A stretch of DNA of 6,005 nucleotides from an uncultured Clostridia bacterium (GCA_947169005.1 CAMVOG010000150.1:1-6005), one strand, 5' to 3'. Shown: positions 1 to 5,519, counted from the first letter of the stretch. Translations and numbers: made by a program. Notes: generated by a model not told the origin, from the letters alone.

Positions 1-418
1 CGAGCAAGGAGACGCTCAACTGCCCGATGTGTGTTCCCGCAGGCAGGGAGGAAAGAGAGTTCAAGTCTGTTTCAACATGATCAAGAAGAATATCGCTCCC
101 TGCAGCGAAAGACAAAGCCGCCATGTCTCCATATTGCTTTTCTAAGTATTCTGACCACGCTGTATGATCCTTATAGTCTTCAATAGAGAGTACATCATTC
201 TTCTCTTCACCATTTGGTAAGGAAAGCCAGTTAAGAGCTTTACAGATCCCTTTACATTTGTCTTTACGAATGGATTCACCAGCCTCGTATCTACACCATG
301 TTTTAGTGCCAACCTCTGCTCTAGAGGCCGCTTCTTCAATCGTAAGCCCCAATTCAATGCGCCTTTGCTTAATTTGTTTTGCAAGCGTTTTATTTCCCTG
401 GATGGTTTGTTGAGCCAC
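1..418 (-). CDS. XRE-family helix-turn-helix regulator (3' end beyond window)
   Basis: The frame is open for 139 codons from a GTG at 416-418 to the left edge, so the C-terminus is missing. Residues about 12-64 look like an XRE/Cro-CI helix-turn-helix: a first helix around LAKQIKQRR, then LTIEEAASRAEV as the turn and GTKTWCRYEAGE as recognition helix and capping segment. The remainder (about 75-139, with IEDYKDHTAWSEYLEKQYGD) is not recognised and may be an oligomerisation or sensing domain. GTG is chosen because a near-perfect ribosome binding site (AAGGAGGT, 426-433) lies 7 nt upstream and no in-frame ATG is nearby. The GC content is lower than in the genes to the right, suggesting acquired DNA. 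Repeats overlapping its promoter suggest autoregulation, as is common for such regulators in phages and conjugative elements. The regulated genes are not visible. An 80-residue reading frame at 142-384 on this strand is a shadow of this gene. Confidence 0.82.
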   Translation of the reverse strand, partial: MAQQTIQGNKTLAKQIKQRRIELGLTIEEAASRAEVGTKTWCRYEAGESIRKDKCKGICKALNWLSLPNGEEKNDVLSIEDYKDHTAWSEYLEKQYGDMAALSFAAGSDILLDHVETDLNSLSSLPAGTHIGQLSVSLL

Positions 419-425
419 TACTTTT

Positions 426-433
426 ACCTCCTT
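426..433 (-). promoter_or_regulatory. Ribosome binding site fixing the GTG start
   Basis: On the minus strand this reads AAGGAGGT, essentially full complementarity to the 16S rRNA 3' end, 7 nt before the GTG at 416-418. It decides the start of the XRE regulator, which a search limited to ATG would miss. Confidence 0.8.
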
Positions 434-438
434 TGATG

Positions 439-474
439 TGACATGTCATTATGTTGTCATTATGTCATATATGA
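439..474. repeat. Tandem 11-bp repeats and flanking palindromes, candidate operator
   Basis: Two exact copies of TGTCATTATGT lie head to tail at 444-454 and 455-465, about one helical turn each. They are flanked by two perfect 10-bp palindromes, TGACATGTCA (439-448) and TCATATATGA (465-474). The pentamer TGTCA occurs at 444, 455 and 463, and again inside the -35 box at 482. The array covers the -10 box and the likely transcription start of the XRE gene. The repeats are seen directly; their role as the regulator's own binding site is inferred. Confidence 0.65.
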
Positions 475-487
475 TTATCTCTGTCAA
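459..487 (-). promoter_or_regulatory. Sigma-A-type promoter of the XRE regulator
   Basis: On the minus strand: -35 TTGACA (482-487), exactly 17 nt spacing, -10 CATAAT (459-464), preceded by an extended -10 TG at 466-467. Transcription would start near 452 and give a leader of about 35 nt to the GTG. The boxes differ from consensus at a single position, so this should be a strong promoter unless repressed. The overlapping repeats suggest that it is. Confidence 0.8.
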
Positions 488-512
488 CCCTCTTCTCATG
501 GTTATTAAATAA

Positions 513-555
513 TAAATAAAAGCACCATAAGCATGAGAATCATACTTATGGTGCT
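513..555 (-). terminator. Intrinsic terminator of tRNA-Ser
   Basis: An 11-bp perfect stem pairs AGCACCATAAG (521-531) with CTTATGGTGCT (545-555), and three more pairs are possible inside the loop after one mismatch. On the minus strand the hairpin is followed by a T-rich run (TTTTATTTATT, down to about 511). It starts 7 nt past the tRNA 3' end, so it most likely ends tRNA transcription and insulates the tRNA from the XRE promoter downstream. Confidence 0.8.
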
Positions 556-562
556 ATCACTG

Positions 563-651
563 TGGCGGAGGGTGCAGGATTCGAACCCGCGTGGACTTTC
601 GCCCTAACGGTTTTCAAGACCGCCCCGTTATGACCGCTTCGGTAACCCTCC
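563..651 (-). tRNA. tRNA-Ser (anticodon UGA)
   Basis: This 89-nt gene with encoded CCA (563-565) folds as a class II tRNA. The 7-bp acceptor stem pairs GGAGGGT (645-651) with ACCCTCC (567-573), with G73 at 566. The D-stem is CCG/CGG. The anticodon stem of 5 bp (top pair G-U) carries the loop CTTGAAA (612-618), with anticodon TGA at 614-616. A long variable arm has a GGGC/GTCC stem and GAAA loop. The T-arm is GCGGG TTCGAAT CCTGC. The UGA anticodon and long variable arm identify serine. It reads UCA and, by wobble, other UCN codons. I see no convincing promoter directly upstream. Its 5' half is partly duplicated at 720-866, and a compositional step lies at its 3' side. Confidence 0.96.
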
Positions 652-719
652 GTGTATGTTAACTCCCTTGCGGGAGGCAACAACGATATGAAATTGTCTC
701 AGTTTCCCTTCACGGGCGG

Positions 720-866
720 CAAGACCGCCCCGTTATGTCCTGTTGCGGTGCCCGAAATCTTCTGCTCGCTGTCCGCTCGCAAGATTTCGACCGCTGCCAC
801 TCCTTTTTGCTCGCTTCATCCGCCACCGGCGGCGCTCGCAAACGTCCCCGCTTCGGTAACCCTCCG
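720..866 (-). pseudogene. Split remnant of a duplicated tRNA-Ser 5' half
   Basis: Two segments repeat the intact tRNA exactly, in the same orientation. Positions 848-866 equal 634-652 (19 bp: acceptor 5' strand, D-stem and first part of the D-loop, plus one base of flank). Positions 720-737 equal 615-632 (18 bp: end of the D-loop through the anticodon loop). In the intact gene the two are separated by one base (633); here 110 nt lie between them (738-847). The copy starts at the mature tRNA 5' end, is interrupted in the D-loop and ends inside the anticodon. It lacks the 3' half and cannot make a tRNA. Segment 720-737 now also forms a GGGCGG/CCGCCC hairpin with the bases before it (714-730). 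Confidence 0.75.
738..847. other. 110-nt structured insert between tRNA fragments
   Basis: No coding sequence is supported here. The insert has a perfect 9-bp inverted repeat, CGAAATCTT (753-761) with AAGATTTCG (781-789). It also has a small CCGCC/GGCGG hairpin (820-832) and four copies of GCTCGC at 764, 775, 809 and 834. It makes up much of the gene-free stretch 652-1008. The other notable structure in that stretch is a CTCCC-TTGC-GGGAG hairpin (663-676) next to the tRNA. The insert could be a small mobile or repetitive element, or a structured RNA; neither can be decided from one copy. Confidence 0.4.
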
Positions 867-936
867 AATGAAACTTGCAGGCAGGATTATACACGAATCC
901 CGTGCCGATTGCAAGAGGAAGAGCCGGAAAAAGCAC

Positions 937-965
937 TTGCGCTCGGATGCATTCCGGGCTATTAT
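937..965 (+). promoter_or_regulatory. Possible promoter of the lyase/thioredoxin operon
   Basis: TTGCGC (937-942) and TATTAT (960-965) are separated by 17 nt, 43 nt before the start codon at 1009. The -10 is one mismatch from consensus, while the -35 keeps only the TTG. The position is right, but the match is only moderate. Confidence 0.45.
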
Positions 966-1008
966 GGTTTTGCCAATTGCTGAAGCTGTCAGACAAAGGA
1001 GGCGCCTC

Positions 1009-2223
1009 ATGCCCATCAACTTCGACGAAATCATCGACCGGCGCAACACCGGTTCCTTCAACACCGACGGTTTCCGTGCCGCCCTGCTTTCCGGCTGCGA
1101 AGATCTGCCTCTCCCCTGCCCGGACGAGGAGCTGGTGCGCATGTGGGTGGCGGACATGGAGTTTGCCGTGGCTCCCGCCATCTGCCAGGCCATCCGGGAT
1201 CGGGTGGACAGGCGCATCTTCGGCTACACCGGCATGTTCGGCACCGCCTATGCCGACGCCTTTCAGGCCTGGTGCCGGGCGCGCTATGACTGGGGCTTCC
1301 CTGCGGAAGAGCTGTGCTGGTCTTCTGGCGTGGTTCCGGCCATTACCCAGCTGGTTGAGGACCTGGTAAGGCCGGGAGAAAAGGTTCTGACGCTGACGCC
1401 CGCCTACAGCGGCTTTCGCTCCGCCTGCCGGTATAACGGCGCAGAGCTGCTGCACTCTCCCCTGAAGTGCGAGGGCGGCCGCTTCACCGTGGATTTTGAA
1501 GATCTGGCCGCAAAAGCCGCTCTGCCCGGCGTGCGCCTGCTGATTCTCTGCAATCCCCACAACCCCACCGGCCGGGTCTGGACGGAGGAGGAGCTTCGCC
1601 GCATCGGCGGCATTGCGGAGGAAAACGGCCTCTGGCTCATCTCAGACGAGATTCACTGCGACCTTCTGCGCACAGGGCTGCGCCATACGCCCATGGGCAG
1701 GGTGCTGCCCGATTACCCCAGGCTCATCACCTGCATGTCCGCCAGCAAGACCTTCAACATCGCGGGGCTGCTCTTCTCCAACATCATCATCCGGGATGCG
1801 GAAGAGCGGCGGTGCTTTCGGGCCAGGGACAAGGTGGGCATGCTCAATCCCCTGTCTCTTGCCGCCCACCAGGCGGCCTATGAATCCGGCGCCGACTGGC
1901 TGGAGGAGCTGCGCTGCTATCTGGACGGGAACTTCCGCCTTCTGGCGGACTTTCTGGCCCGGGAGCTTCCGGAGACGGACTTCCACATTCCCGAGGCCAC
2001 CTATCTTGCCTGGGTTGATCTGCGGCGCAGTCTGCCGGACGTGGAGAATCTCACCCTGTTTTTCGCCCGGGAGGCGGGTGTCCTGCTGGAGGGTGGAGAC
2101 GCGAACTTTGTGGGAGATGCCGAGGGCTGGGTCCGGCTGAACCTGGCCATGCCCAGGGCGACCGTACAGAAGGGATTGGAGCGCATCCGCGATGCCATAT
2201 ACAGACACAGAGGCGGGAACTGA
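1009..2223 (+). CDS. patB: MalY/PatB-family PLP-dependent C-S lyase (cystathionine beta-lyase) or aminotransferase
   Basis: A 404-residue fold-type I PLP enzyme of the usual length for the family. Landmarks: MWVADMEF (45-52), typical of MalY/PatB; FGYTG (71-75); the NPHNPTGR motif (182-189) with N185 as the PLP-contacting Asn; SDEIH (212-216) with D213 expected to hold the pyridine nitrogen; SASKTFN (244-250) with K247 as the Schiff-base lysine; and R376 in VRLNLA, the substrate carboxylate arginine. All catalytic positions are present. Family members cleave cystathionine or cysteine conjugates to pyruvate, ammonia and a thiol, and act in the cytosol in methionine/cysteine metabolism. Some, like PatB, also work on other S-conjugates, and substrate cannot be told here. 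The reading frame stays open back to 652 through tRNA remnants, but ATG 1009 is chosen because AAAGGAGG (995-1002) lies 6 nt before it and homologous sequence begins there. It is followed after 28 nt by a thioredoxin-like gene, likely co-transcribed. The symbol denotes the family, not a proven ortholog. Confidence 0.88.
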   Translation: MPINFDEIIDRRNTGSFNTDGFRAALLSGCEDLPLPCPDEELVRMWVADMEFAVAPAICQAIRDRVDRRIFGYTGMFGTAYADAFQAWCRARYDWGFPAEELCWSSGVVPAITQLVEDLVRPGEKVLTLTPAYSGFRSACRYNGAELLHSPLKCEGGRFTVDFEDLAAKAALPGVRLLILCNPHNPTGRVWTEEELRRIGGIAEENGLWLISDEIHCDLLRTGLRHTPMGRVLPDYPRLITCMSASKTFNIAGLLFSNIIIRDAEERRCFRARDKVGMLNPLSLAAHQAAYESGADWLEELRCYLDGNFRLLADFLARELPETDFHIPEATYLAWVDLRRSLPDVENLTLFFAREAGVLLEGGDANFVGDAEGWVRLNLAMPRATVQKGLERIRDAIYRHRGGN

Positions 2224-2251
2224 ACCCGCCGCGAAGAAAGGAGAACGCACA

Positions 2252-2530
2252 ATGAAACCCATCCTCATGTTTTACCTGGACGACTGCGGCTACTGCCACA
2301 AGGCCCACCGGGCCATGGACGAGCTGTTTGAGGAGAATCCCGCCTACCGGGCACTGGAGATCACGAAGGTGGAGGAGTCCCGGCAGCCAGAGCTGGCCGA
2401 CCGCTATGATTACTATGCAGTTCCCACCTTCTACGTGGCCGGCGAAAAGCTCTTCGAGGCCCACATCGGCATGAGCTACGAGGACATCAAGGCCGAGGTC
2501 CGGCGGGTGCTGGACGCGGCGCTGCTCTGA
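2252..2530 (+). CDS. Small thioredoxin-like protein (CGYC)
   Basis: This 92-residue protein has a compact thioredoxin/glutaredoxin fold. A first strand (ILMFYLDD) leads into the redox motif C12-G-Y-C15, and a cis-proline motif VPT (57-59, P58) and the glycine of HIGM (71-74) follow. No signal peptide is visible, so it should act in the cytosol as a dithiol-disulfide reductant or exchanger; its partner is unknown. It is shorter than classical thioredoxin (~105 residues), resembling the short thioredoxin-family proteins common in Clostridia. The start at 2252 is preferred over an upstream in-frame ATG at 2192 because AAAGGAG (2237-2243) lies 8 nt before it. The earlier start would also overlap the lyase and add a non-homologous tail. 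It lies 28 nt after the lyase and directly before a strong terminator, so it ends the operon. A role in keeping thiol metabolism reduced is inferred from position only. Confidence 0.85.
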   Translation: MKPILMFYLDDCGYCHKAHRAMDELFEENPAYRALEITKVEESRQPELADRYDYYAVPTFYVAGEKLFEAHIGMSYEDIKAEVRRVLDAALL

Positions 2531-2533
2531 ACG

Positions 2534-2581
2534 ACAACCCCCGCAGGGAGCATATCAAGCTCTCTGCGGGGGTTGTTTTTT
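2534..2581 (+). terminator. Strong intrinsic terminator of the lyase operon
   Basis: A stem of about 16 bp with a single G-U pair joins 2535-2550 (CAACCCCCGCAGGGAG) to 2560-2575. It has a 9-nt loop and a six-T run at 2576-2581, with more Ts after GG. It lies 4 nt past the thioredoxin-like stop. The convergent M3 peptidase ends at 2598, so the hairpin also sits behind that gene. On the minus strand it lacks a good U-run, so it is a weaker terminator in that direction. Confidence 0.92.
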
Positions 2582-2597
2582 GGTTTTTTCCTGCTAC

Positions 2598-4283
2598 TTA
2601 TTTCCGGAGCTTTTCCAGCAGGGCCTCCACCCGGACCGACAGGTCCTTCAGGGCTCCCGGCTGGAAGGGATCGGGGAAGCCTGCCTCGTGCAGCAGGTCG
2701 GTCCAGACCTTCTCGCCGCCCTGACGGCTCAGGCGCAGGTAGCGGGCGGAGGCGTCGTCATAGTCCTCCTGAGAGGCCAGCAGGAACTGGAAGGCCGCGG
2801 TCTGGGCCAAGCAGTAATCAATATAATAGAAGGGGCTCTCGTAGATGTGCATCTGGTACTGCCAGCGGGTGCCCTCCTCCAGATAGGGCATGCCCTCCAT
2901 GGAGAGATAGGGCCGGAACTGCCGCTCCAGCTCCAGCCAGGCAGCGTTGCGCTGGGCAGGCGTCATATCCGGGTTTTCATACACGATGTGCTGGAAGGCG
3001 TCCACGATGGTGCCGTAGGGGATGAAGGACAGGCTCTCCAGCGCGTGCATGTAACGATAGTCCTCTGCCCGCTCGCCGAAGAACTTCTCCATATACGGCC
3101 AGGCGAAAAACTCCATGCTCATGGAGTGGGTCTCCGCCGTCTCCATGCCGCCGCACTGCAGCTCCAGAGCAAAGCGGTTGTCGGCAATGAGCCAGGCGTT
3201 GAGGGCGTGGCCGGCCTCATGGGTCACCACGTCCACGTCTCCGGCGGTGCCGTTGAAGTTTGCCAGGATGAAGGGCTGCCTGTACTTGGGGAAGTCCGTG
3301 CAGTAGCCGCCGCCCCACTTGTTCTTGCGGGCATCCACGTCGAAGGCGTCCGCTGCCAGCATCCCCTCGAAAAAGGCGCCGGTCTCCTCCCCCATGGCGT
3401 GATACATCTCTCTGGCCGCGGCAAAAATCTGCTCTTTGCCGAAGGGCCTGGGATCGCCGCCGGGGATAATGACGCCGTCGTCATAGAGCCTGTAGTCCTC
3501 GATGCCCAGGCGTCTGGCGTTCTCCGTGCGCAGCTTTGCCACTACGGGCACCAGATCCCGCCGCACGTTCTCACGGAAGGCCGCCACCTTCTCCTCGTCG
3601 TAGCAGAGCCTGCCCATGCGGCAGTAGCCCAGCTCCACGAAGTTTTTGAAGCCCAGCTTTTTGGCCATCCGATCCCGCACGTGGACCATCCGGTCATAGA
3701 TGCCGTCCAGCTCCTCCCGGTGCTCCGCAAGGCCCCTGCCCAGCACCTCATAGCACTCCCGGCGGGTCTCCCGGTCCGGGTCCTTGGCATATTTCATCAG
3801 GGCCGCCCGGGGCAGCTTCTCTCCCCGGAACTCAAATTCCATGCCGGCCATCAGCTTGGAATACTCGCTGACCAGCTTGTTCTCCTCCACCATGTCCTCC
3901 ACGATCTCGGGGCTCATGGATTTGCGCTCCAGCTCCAGGGTGCGGAAGAGGATGGGAGAGAGCTTTTCCTCCAGCTCCGCCTGGAAGGGAGAATCCAGCA
4001 GCGCCGCGGCATAATCCGCCTGCAGGCTGTGGACGGCAGGGCCGTTTTCATCGTAGTAATCCATCTCCGCCACATAAAACTCGTCCGCGGTGTTCAGGGT
4101 ATAGCGCATATAGGCCAGGCTCTGCTCCGTCATGGACTCGCAGAGAAAACGCAGATAGTCCTCCCGAGCGGAGAGAATCTCGTCCACACTTCCGGCGTTT
4201 CGCACCCGGGCGGTCACGTCCTCCAGGACGGCTTTGGCCTCCTCCAGGGTCACGCGGCGATAGGGATATTCCGAAACTTTCAT
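2598..4283 (-). CDS. M3-family zinc oligoendopeptidase
   Basis: A complete 561-residue metallopeptidase. The zinc-site motif HEAGH is at 355-359 (ligands H355 and H359, catalytic E356). The third ligand is expected at E384 in ETHSMSMEF, 29 residues after the first His, the spacing known from thimet oligopeptidase. The C-terminal YESPFYYIDY (481-490) matches the conserved Tyr-rich substrate-binding stretch of the family. The N-terminal half is helical and charged, as expected of the lid over the substrate channel. No signal peptide or membrane segment is seen, so it should degrade short peptides in the cytosol. The length fits the ~560-residue M3 oligoendopeptidase subfamily better than classical PepF (~600). 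ATG 4281-4283 is preferred over GTG 4287-4289: AAAGGA (4292-4297) is 8 nt from the ATG but only 2 nt from the GTG. It is transcribed alone, convergent with the lyase operon and divergent from the ABM gene. Long reading frames on the opposite strand here are shadows. Confidence 0.93.
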   Translation of the reverse strand: MKVSEYPYRRVTLEEAKAVLEDVTARVRNAGSVDEILSAREDYLRFLCESMTEQSLAYMRYTLNTADEFYVAEMDYYDENGPAVHSLQADYAAALLDSPFQAELEEKLSPILFRTLELERKSMSPEIVEDMVEENKLVSEYSKLMAGMEFEFRGEKLPRAALMKYAKDPDRETRRECYEVLGRGLAEHREELDGIYDRMVHVRDRMAKKLGFKNFVELGYCRMGRLCYDEEKVAAFRENVRRDLVPVVAKLRTENARRLGIEDYRLYDDGVIIPGGDPRPFGKEQIFAAAREMYHAMGEETGAFFEGMLAADAFDVDARKNKWGGGYCTDFPKYRQPFILANFNGTAGDVDVVTHEAGHALNAWLIADNRFALELQCGGMETAETHSMSMEFFAWPYMEKFFGERAEDYRYMHALESLSFIPYGTIVDAFQHIVYENPDMTPAQRNAAWLELERQFRPYLSMEGMPYLEEGTRWQYQMHIYESPFYYIDYCLAQTAAFQFLLASQEDYDDASARYLRLSRQGGEKVWTDLLHEAGFPDPFQPGALKDLSVRVEALLEKLRK

Positions 4284-4291
4284 ATTCACAT

Positions 4292-4297
4292 TCCTTT
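4292..4297 (-). promoter_or_regulatory. Ribosome binding site deciding the M3 peptidase start
   Basis: AAAGGA on the minus strand lies 8 nt from the ATG at 4281-4283 but only 2 nt from the in-frame GTG at 4287-4289. It therefore supports the ATG, which is two codons further in. Confidence 0.65.
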
Positions 4298-4324
4298 CTC
4301 TCGTCTTTGCCTTGTTCTGCTGCG

Positions 4325-4353
4325 ATTGTATCGCAGGCTCCCATCGCCGTCAA
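4325..4353 (-). promoter_or_regulatory. Promoter of the M3 oligoendopeptidase
   Basis: On the minus strand: TTGACG (4348-4353), 17 nt, TACAAT (4325-4330), each one mismatch from consensus. Transcription would start near 4318, giving a leader of about 35 nt. Confidence 0.75.
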
Positions 4354-4368
4354 GGGGCAGCTTCCCTC

Positions 4369-4398
4369 TTGTCAGAAGCAGCCGGAGGATGATAGAAT
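4369..4398 (+). promoter_or_regulatory. Promoter of the ABM-domain gene
   Basis: TTGTCA (4369-4374) and TAGAAT (4393-4398) are separated by 18 nt, each one mismatch from consensus. Transcription would start near 4405, leaving a short leader of about 20 nt. It is back to back with the M3 peptidase promoter; the two -35 boxes are 15 nt apart, so one regulator could affect both. Confidence 0.65.
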
Positions 4399-4423
4399 GG
4401 GAAAAATGCAAGGAGGGAGTTCC

Positions 4424-4708
4424 ATGATCAAGATTATCGCCCGGCGCGTCATCCGTCCGGACTGCATCGAGGCCTTTCATACCCTGGCGCAGGAGCTGGC
4501 AGCGGCCTCCCGCGCAGAGGCGGGCAACCTGTCCTATACCCTCAACCAGAGCACCGCGGATGTGCGGCTTCACGCTTTTATCGAGGTCTGGCAGGACCAG
4601 GCCGCCATCGACGCGCACAACCGGTCAGAGCACTTCACCCGCATTGTGCCCCAGTTTGCCGCCCTGACAGAGGAGCGCCTGCCGGTGGAGTTTTTCACCG
4701 AGCTGTAA
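4424..4708 (+). CDS. ABM-domain protein, putative quinol monooxygenase (YgiN-like)
   Basis: A 94-residue single-domain protein of the antibiotic-biosynthesis-monooxygenase (dimeric ferredoxin-like barrel) superfamily. The opening strand IKIIARRVIRP is followed by a helix (about 14-32, CIEAFHTLAQELAAASRAE). Then comes the family segment GNLSYTLNQS (34-43) and the signature FIEVWQDQAAIDAHNRSEHF (52-71), with E54, W56, H65 and H70. The usual fold is a homodimer in the cytosol. Some members oxidise quinols without a cofactor and others bind haem or act on unknown small molecules, so the substrate is open. ATG 4424 is chosen because AAGGAGG (4410-4416) lies 7 nt before it; upstream in-frame ATGs from 4307 lie in the promoter region. 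It is monocistronic, with its own promoter and terminator. Confidence 0.85.
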   Translation: MIKIIARRVIRPDCIEAFHTLAQELAAASRAEAGNLSYTLNQSTADVRLHAFIEVWQDQAAIDAHNRSEHFTRIVPQFAALTEERLPVEFFTEL

Positions 4709-4717
4709 ACCCTTTTT

Positions 4718-4741
4718 GCCGCCCGCTGGGGGCGGCTTTTT
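4718..4741 (+). terminator. Terminator of the ABM-domain gene
   Basis: A 7-bp all-GC stem pairs GCCGCCC (4718-4724) with GGGCGGC (4730-4736) around a 5-nt loop. It is followed by TTTTT (4737-4741). It lies 9 nt past the stop codon. Confidence 0.88.
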
Positions 4742-4776
4742 ATTGGGACACAAGCAGTAGGTTTTTATGAAAAAAA

Positions 4777-4815
4777 TTTCCCAATCCCTTGTCTGGGTTC
4801 TTGCAGTTTGGGAAA
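4777..4815. repeat. Inverted repeat around the -35 box, possible operator
   Basis: TTTCCCAA (4777-4784) and TTGGGAAA (4808-4815) form a perfect 8-bp inverted repeat with a 23-nt centre. The -35 box (4801-4806) lies in the centre and the right arm lies in the promoter spacer. The repeat is seen directly; binding by a regulator is inferred. Confidence 0.4.
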
Positions 4816-4829
4816 GCATCTGGTATTAT
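4801..4829 (+). promoter_or_regulatory. Extended -10 promoter of the membrane-protein operon
   Basis: TTGCAG (4801-4806), 17 nt, TATTAT (4824-4829), with the extended -10 TG at 4821-4822. Transcription would start near 4836, about 29 nt before the ATG at 4865. It lies past the terminator of the ABM gene, so this operon is independent. Confidence 0.75.
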
Positions 4830-4864
4830 GTAAAGTAAAGATTTTGTGAAAGAGGGGATCTGGG

Positions 4865-5494
4865 ATGCGGGGCAAACTTCGAGCCTTCTGGCTGGCGCTG
4901 GCAGTCATTCTCACCGCCGTGGCGGTGCTGCTGTGCGTGGCGGCCACGCTGATGGGTTCGCTGTATATCCGCCCGTCGGGGGATCCGCAGCAGACAGTGA
5001 TTCGCTTCTTCGACGCCGTCAAGCGCGGCGACACCGCTGAGGCCTATGCCTGTCTCAGCGACTACGAGTCCGCGGGGCTGGAGAACGTGCCGGAGACCAA
5101 GGACGGGCAGCTGCTGTACCAGGCGCTGAAGGACAGCTACGATTACACCCTGTCCGGCGACTGCCGGGTGGAGGGTCTGAACGCCGTGCAGCGGGTGAAG
5201 TTCACGCATCTGAACGTGGGCCAGGCCGCGTCCGACGCTGCCGCCAAGGTGGGCGACGTGCTGGCGGTTCTGATTGAGGAACGCCCCCGGGAGGAGCTGG
5301 CAGACGCGGAGGGCAACATTCTGGACTCCGTCAACGAGGAGGCCTTTCTGACCGCGCTGAACCAGGTGCTGGCGGACCCGATGCACTACACCCGCAGTAC
5401 GGAGCTGGAGACGCACCTGGTCTACAACGGGACGGATTGGCGCATCGTCACAAGTCCCGAGCTGATGACAGCCCTCATGGGCGGACTCTCCTGA
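4865..5494 (+). CDS. Membrane-anchored extracytoplasmic protein, NTF2-like appearance
   Basis: A 209-residue protein of unknown function. A short basic N-terminus (MRGKLR) precedes one hydrophobic segment (about 8-35), which should act as an uncleaved signal anchor with the rest outside the cell. C24 lies in this segment, but the residue before it is Leu, so it is not a good lipobox. The soluble part starts with QTVIRFFDAVKRGDTAEAYA (43-62), the typical opening helix of NTF2-like and DUF4878-type domains. It ends with LVYNGTDWRIV (185-195), like the last strands of such domains. The family assignment is by appearance only. The ribosome binding site is a GAGGGG (4852-4857), 7 nt upstream. A second membrane protein starts 25 nt after its stop with no terminator between, so the two are probably co-transcribed. 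Confidence 0.7.
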   Translation: MRGKLRAFWLALAVILTAVAVLLCVAATLMGSLYIRPSGDPQQTVIRFFDAVKRGDTAEAYACLSDYESAGLENVPETKDGQLLYQALKDSYDYTLSGDCRVEGLNAVQRVKFTHLNVGQAASDAAAKVGDVLAVLIEERPREELADAEGNILDSVNEEAFLTALNQVLADPMHYTRSTELETHLVYNGTDWRIVTSPELMTALMGGLS

Positions 5495-5519
5495 TCTTTT
5501 CGGATATGAGGTACAAGCT

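Noticed and set aside
652..720. Promoter for tRNA-Ser
   Set aside because: Candidate boxes (TTGTTG, TTGCCT, TTAACA, CATACA on the minus strand) have wrong spacing or would start inside the tRNA. TTGCCG (717-722) with GACAAT (693-698) at 18 nt is the least bad but not convincing.
738..866. CRISPR-like array from repeated GCTCGC and tRNA pieces
   Set aside because: The repeats are 6 bp at irregular spacing and the longer matches belong to the tRNA. There is no repeat-spacer periodicity.
881..905. Possible tRNA T-arm remnant (GCAGGATT, then CGAA and CCCG)
   Set aside because: Only 8 bases match the tRNA exactly, a 5-nt gap breaks the T-loop, and T-arm-like strings are common. It is too weak to call a further fragment.
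652..1008. N-terminal extension of the lyase reading frame (119 extra residues)
   Set aside because: It reads through tRNA remnants and the structured insert, has no family similarity, and the real start at 1009 has a strong ribosome binding site.
733..1560. 275-residue minus-strand reading frame over the lyase and tRNA remnant
   Set aside because: It overlaps a well-supported gene and non-coding sequence, and has no recognisable domain.
2580..4427. 615-residue plus-strand reading frame opposite the M3 peptidase
   Set aside because: It is antisense to a gene with clear zinc-site motifs. The translation is low in coherent domains and rich in His, Leu and Gly, as expected for a GC-rich shadow.
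4885..4940. Lipoprotein signal with Cys24 in the NTF2-like protein
   Set aside because: The residues before the cysteine are Leu-Leu, not a small residue as a lipobox needs, and the Cys lies in the middle of the hydrophobic segment.
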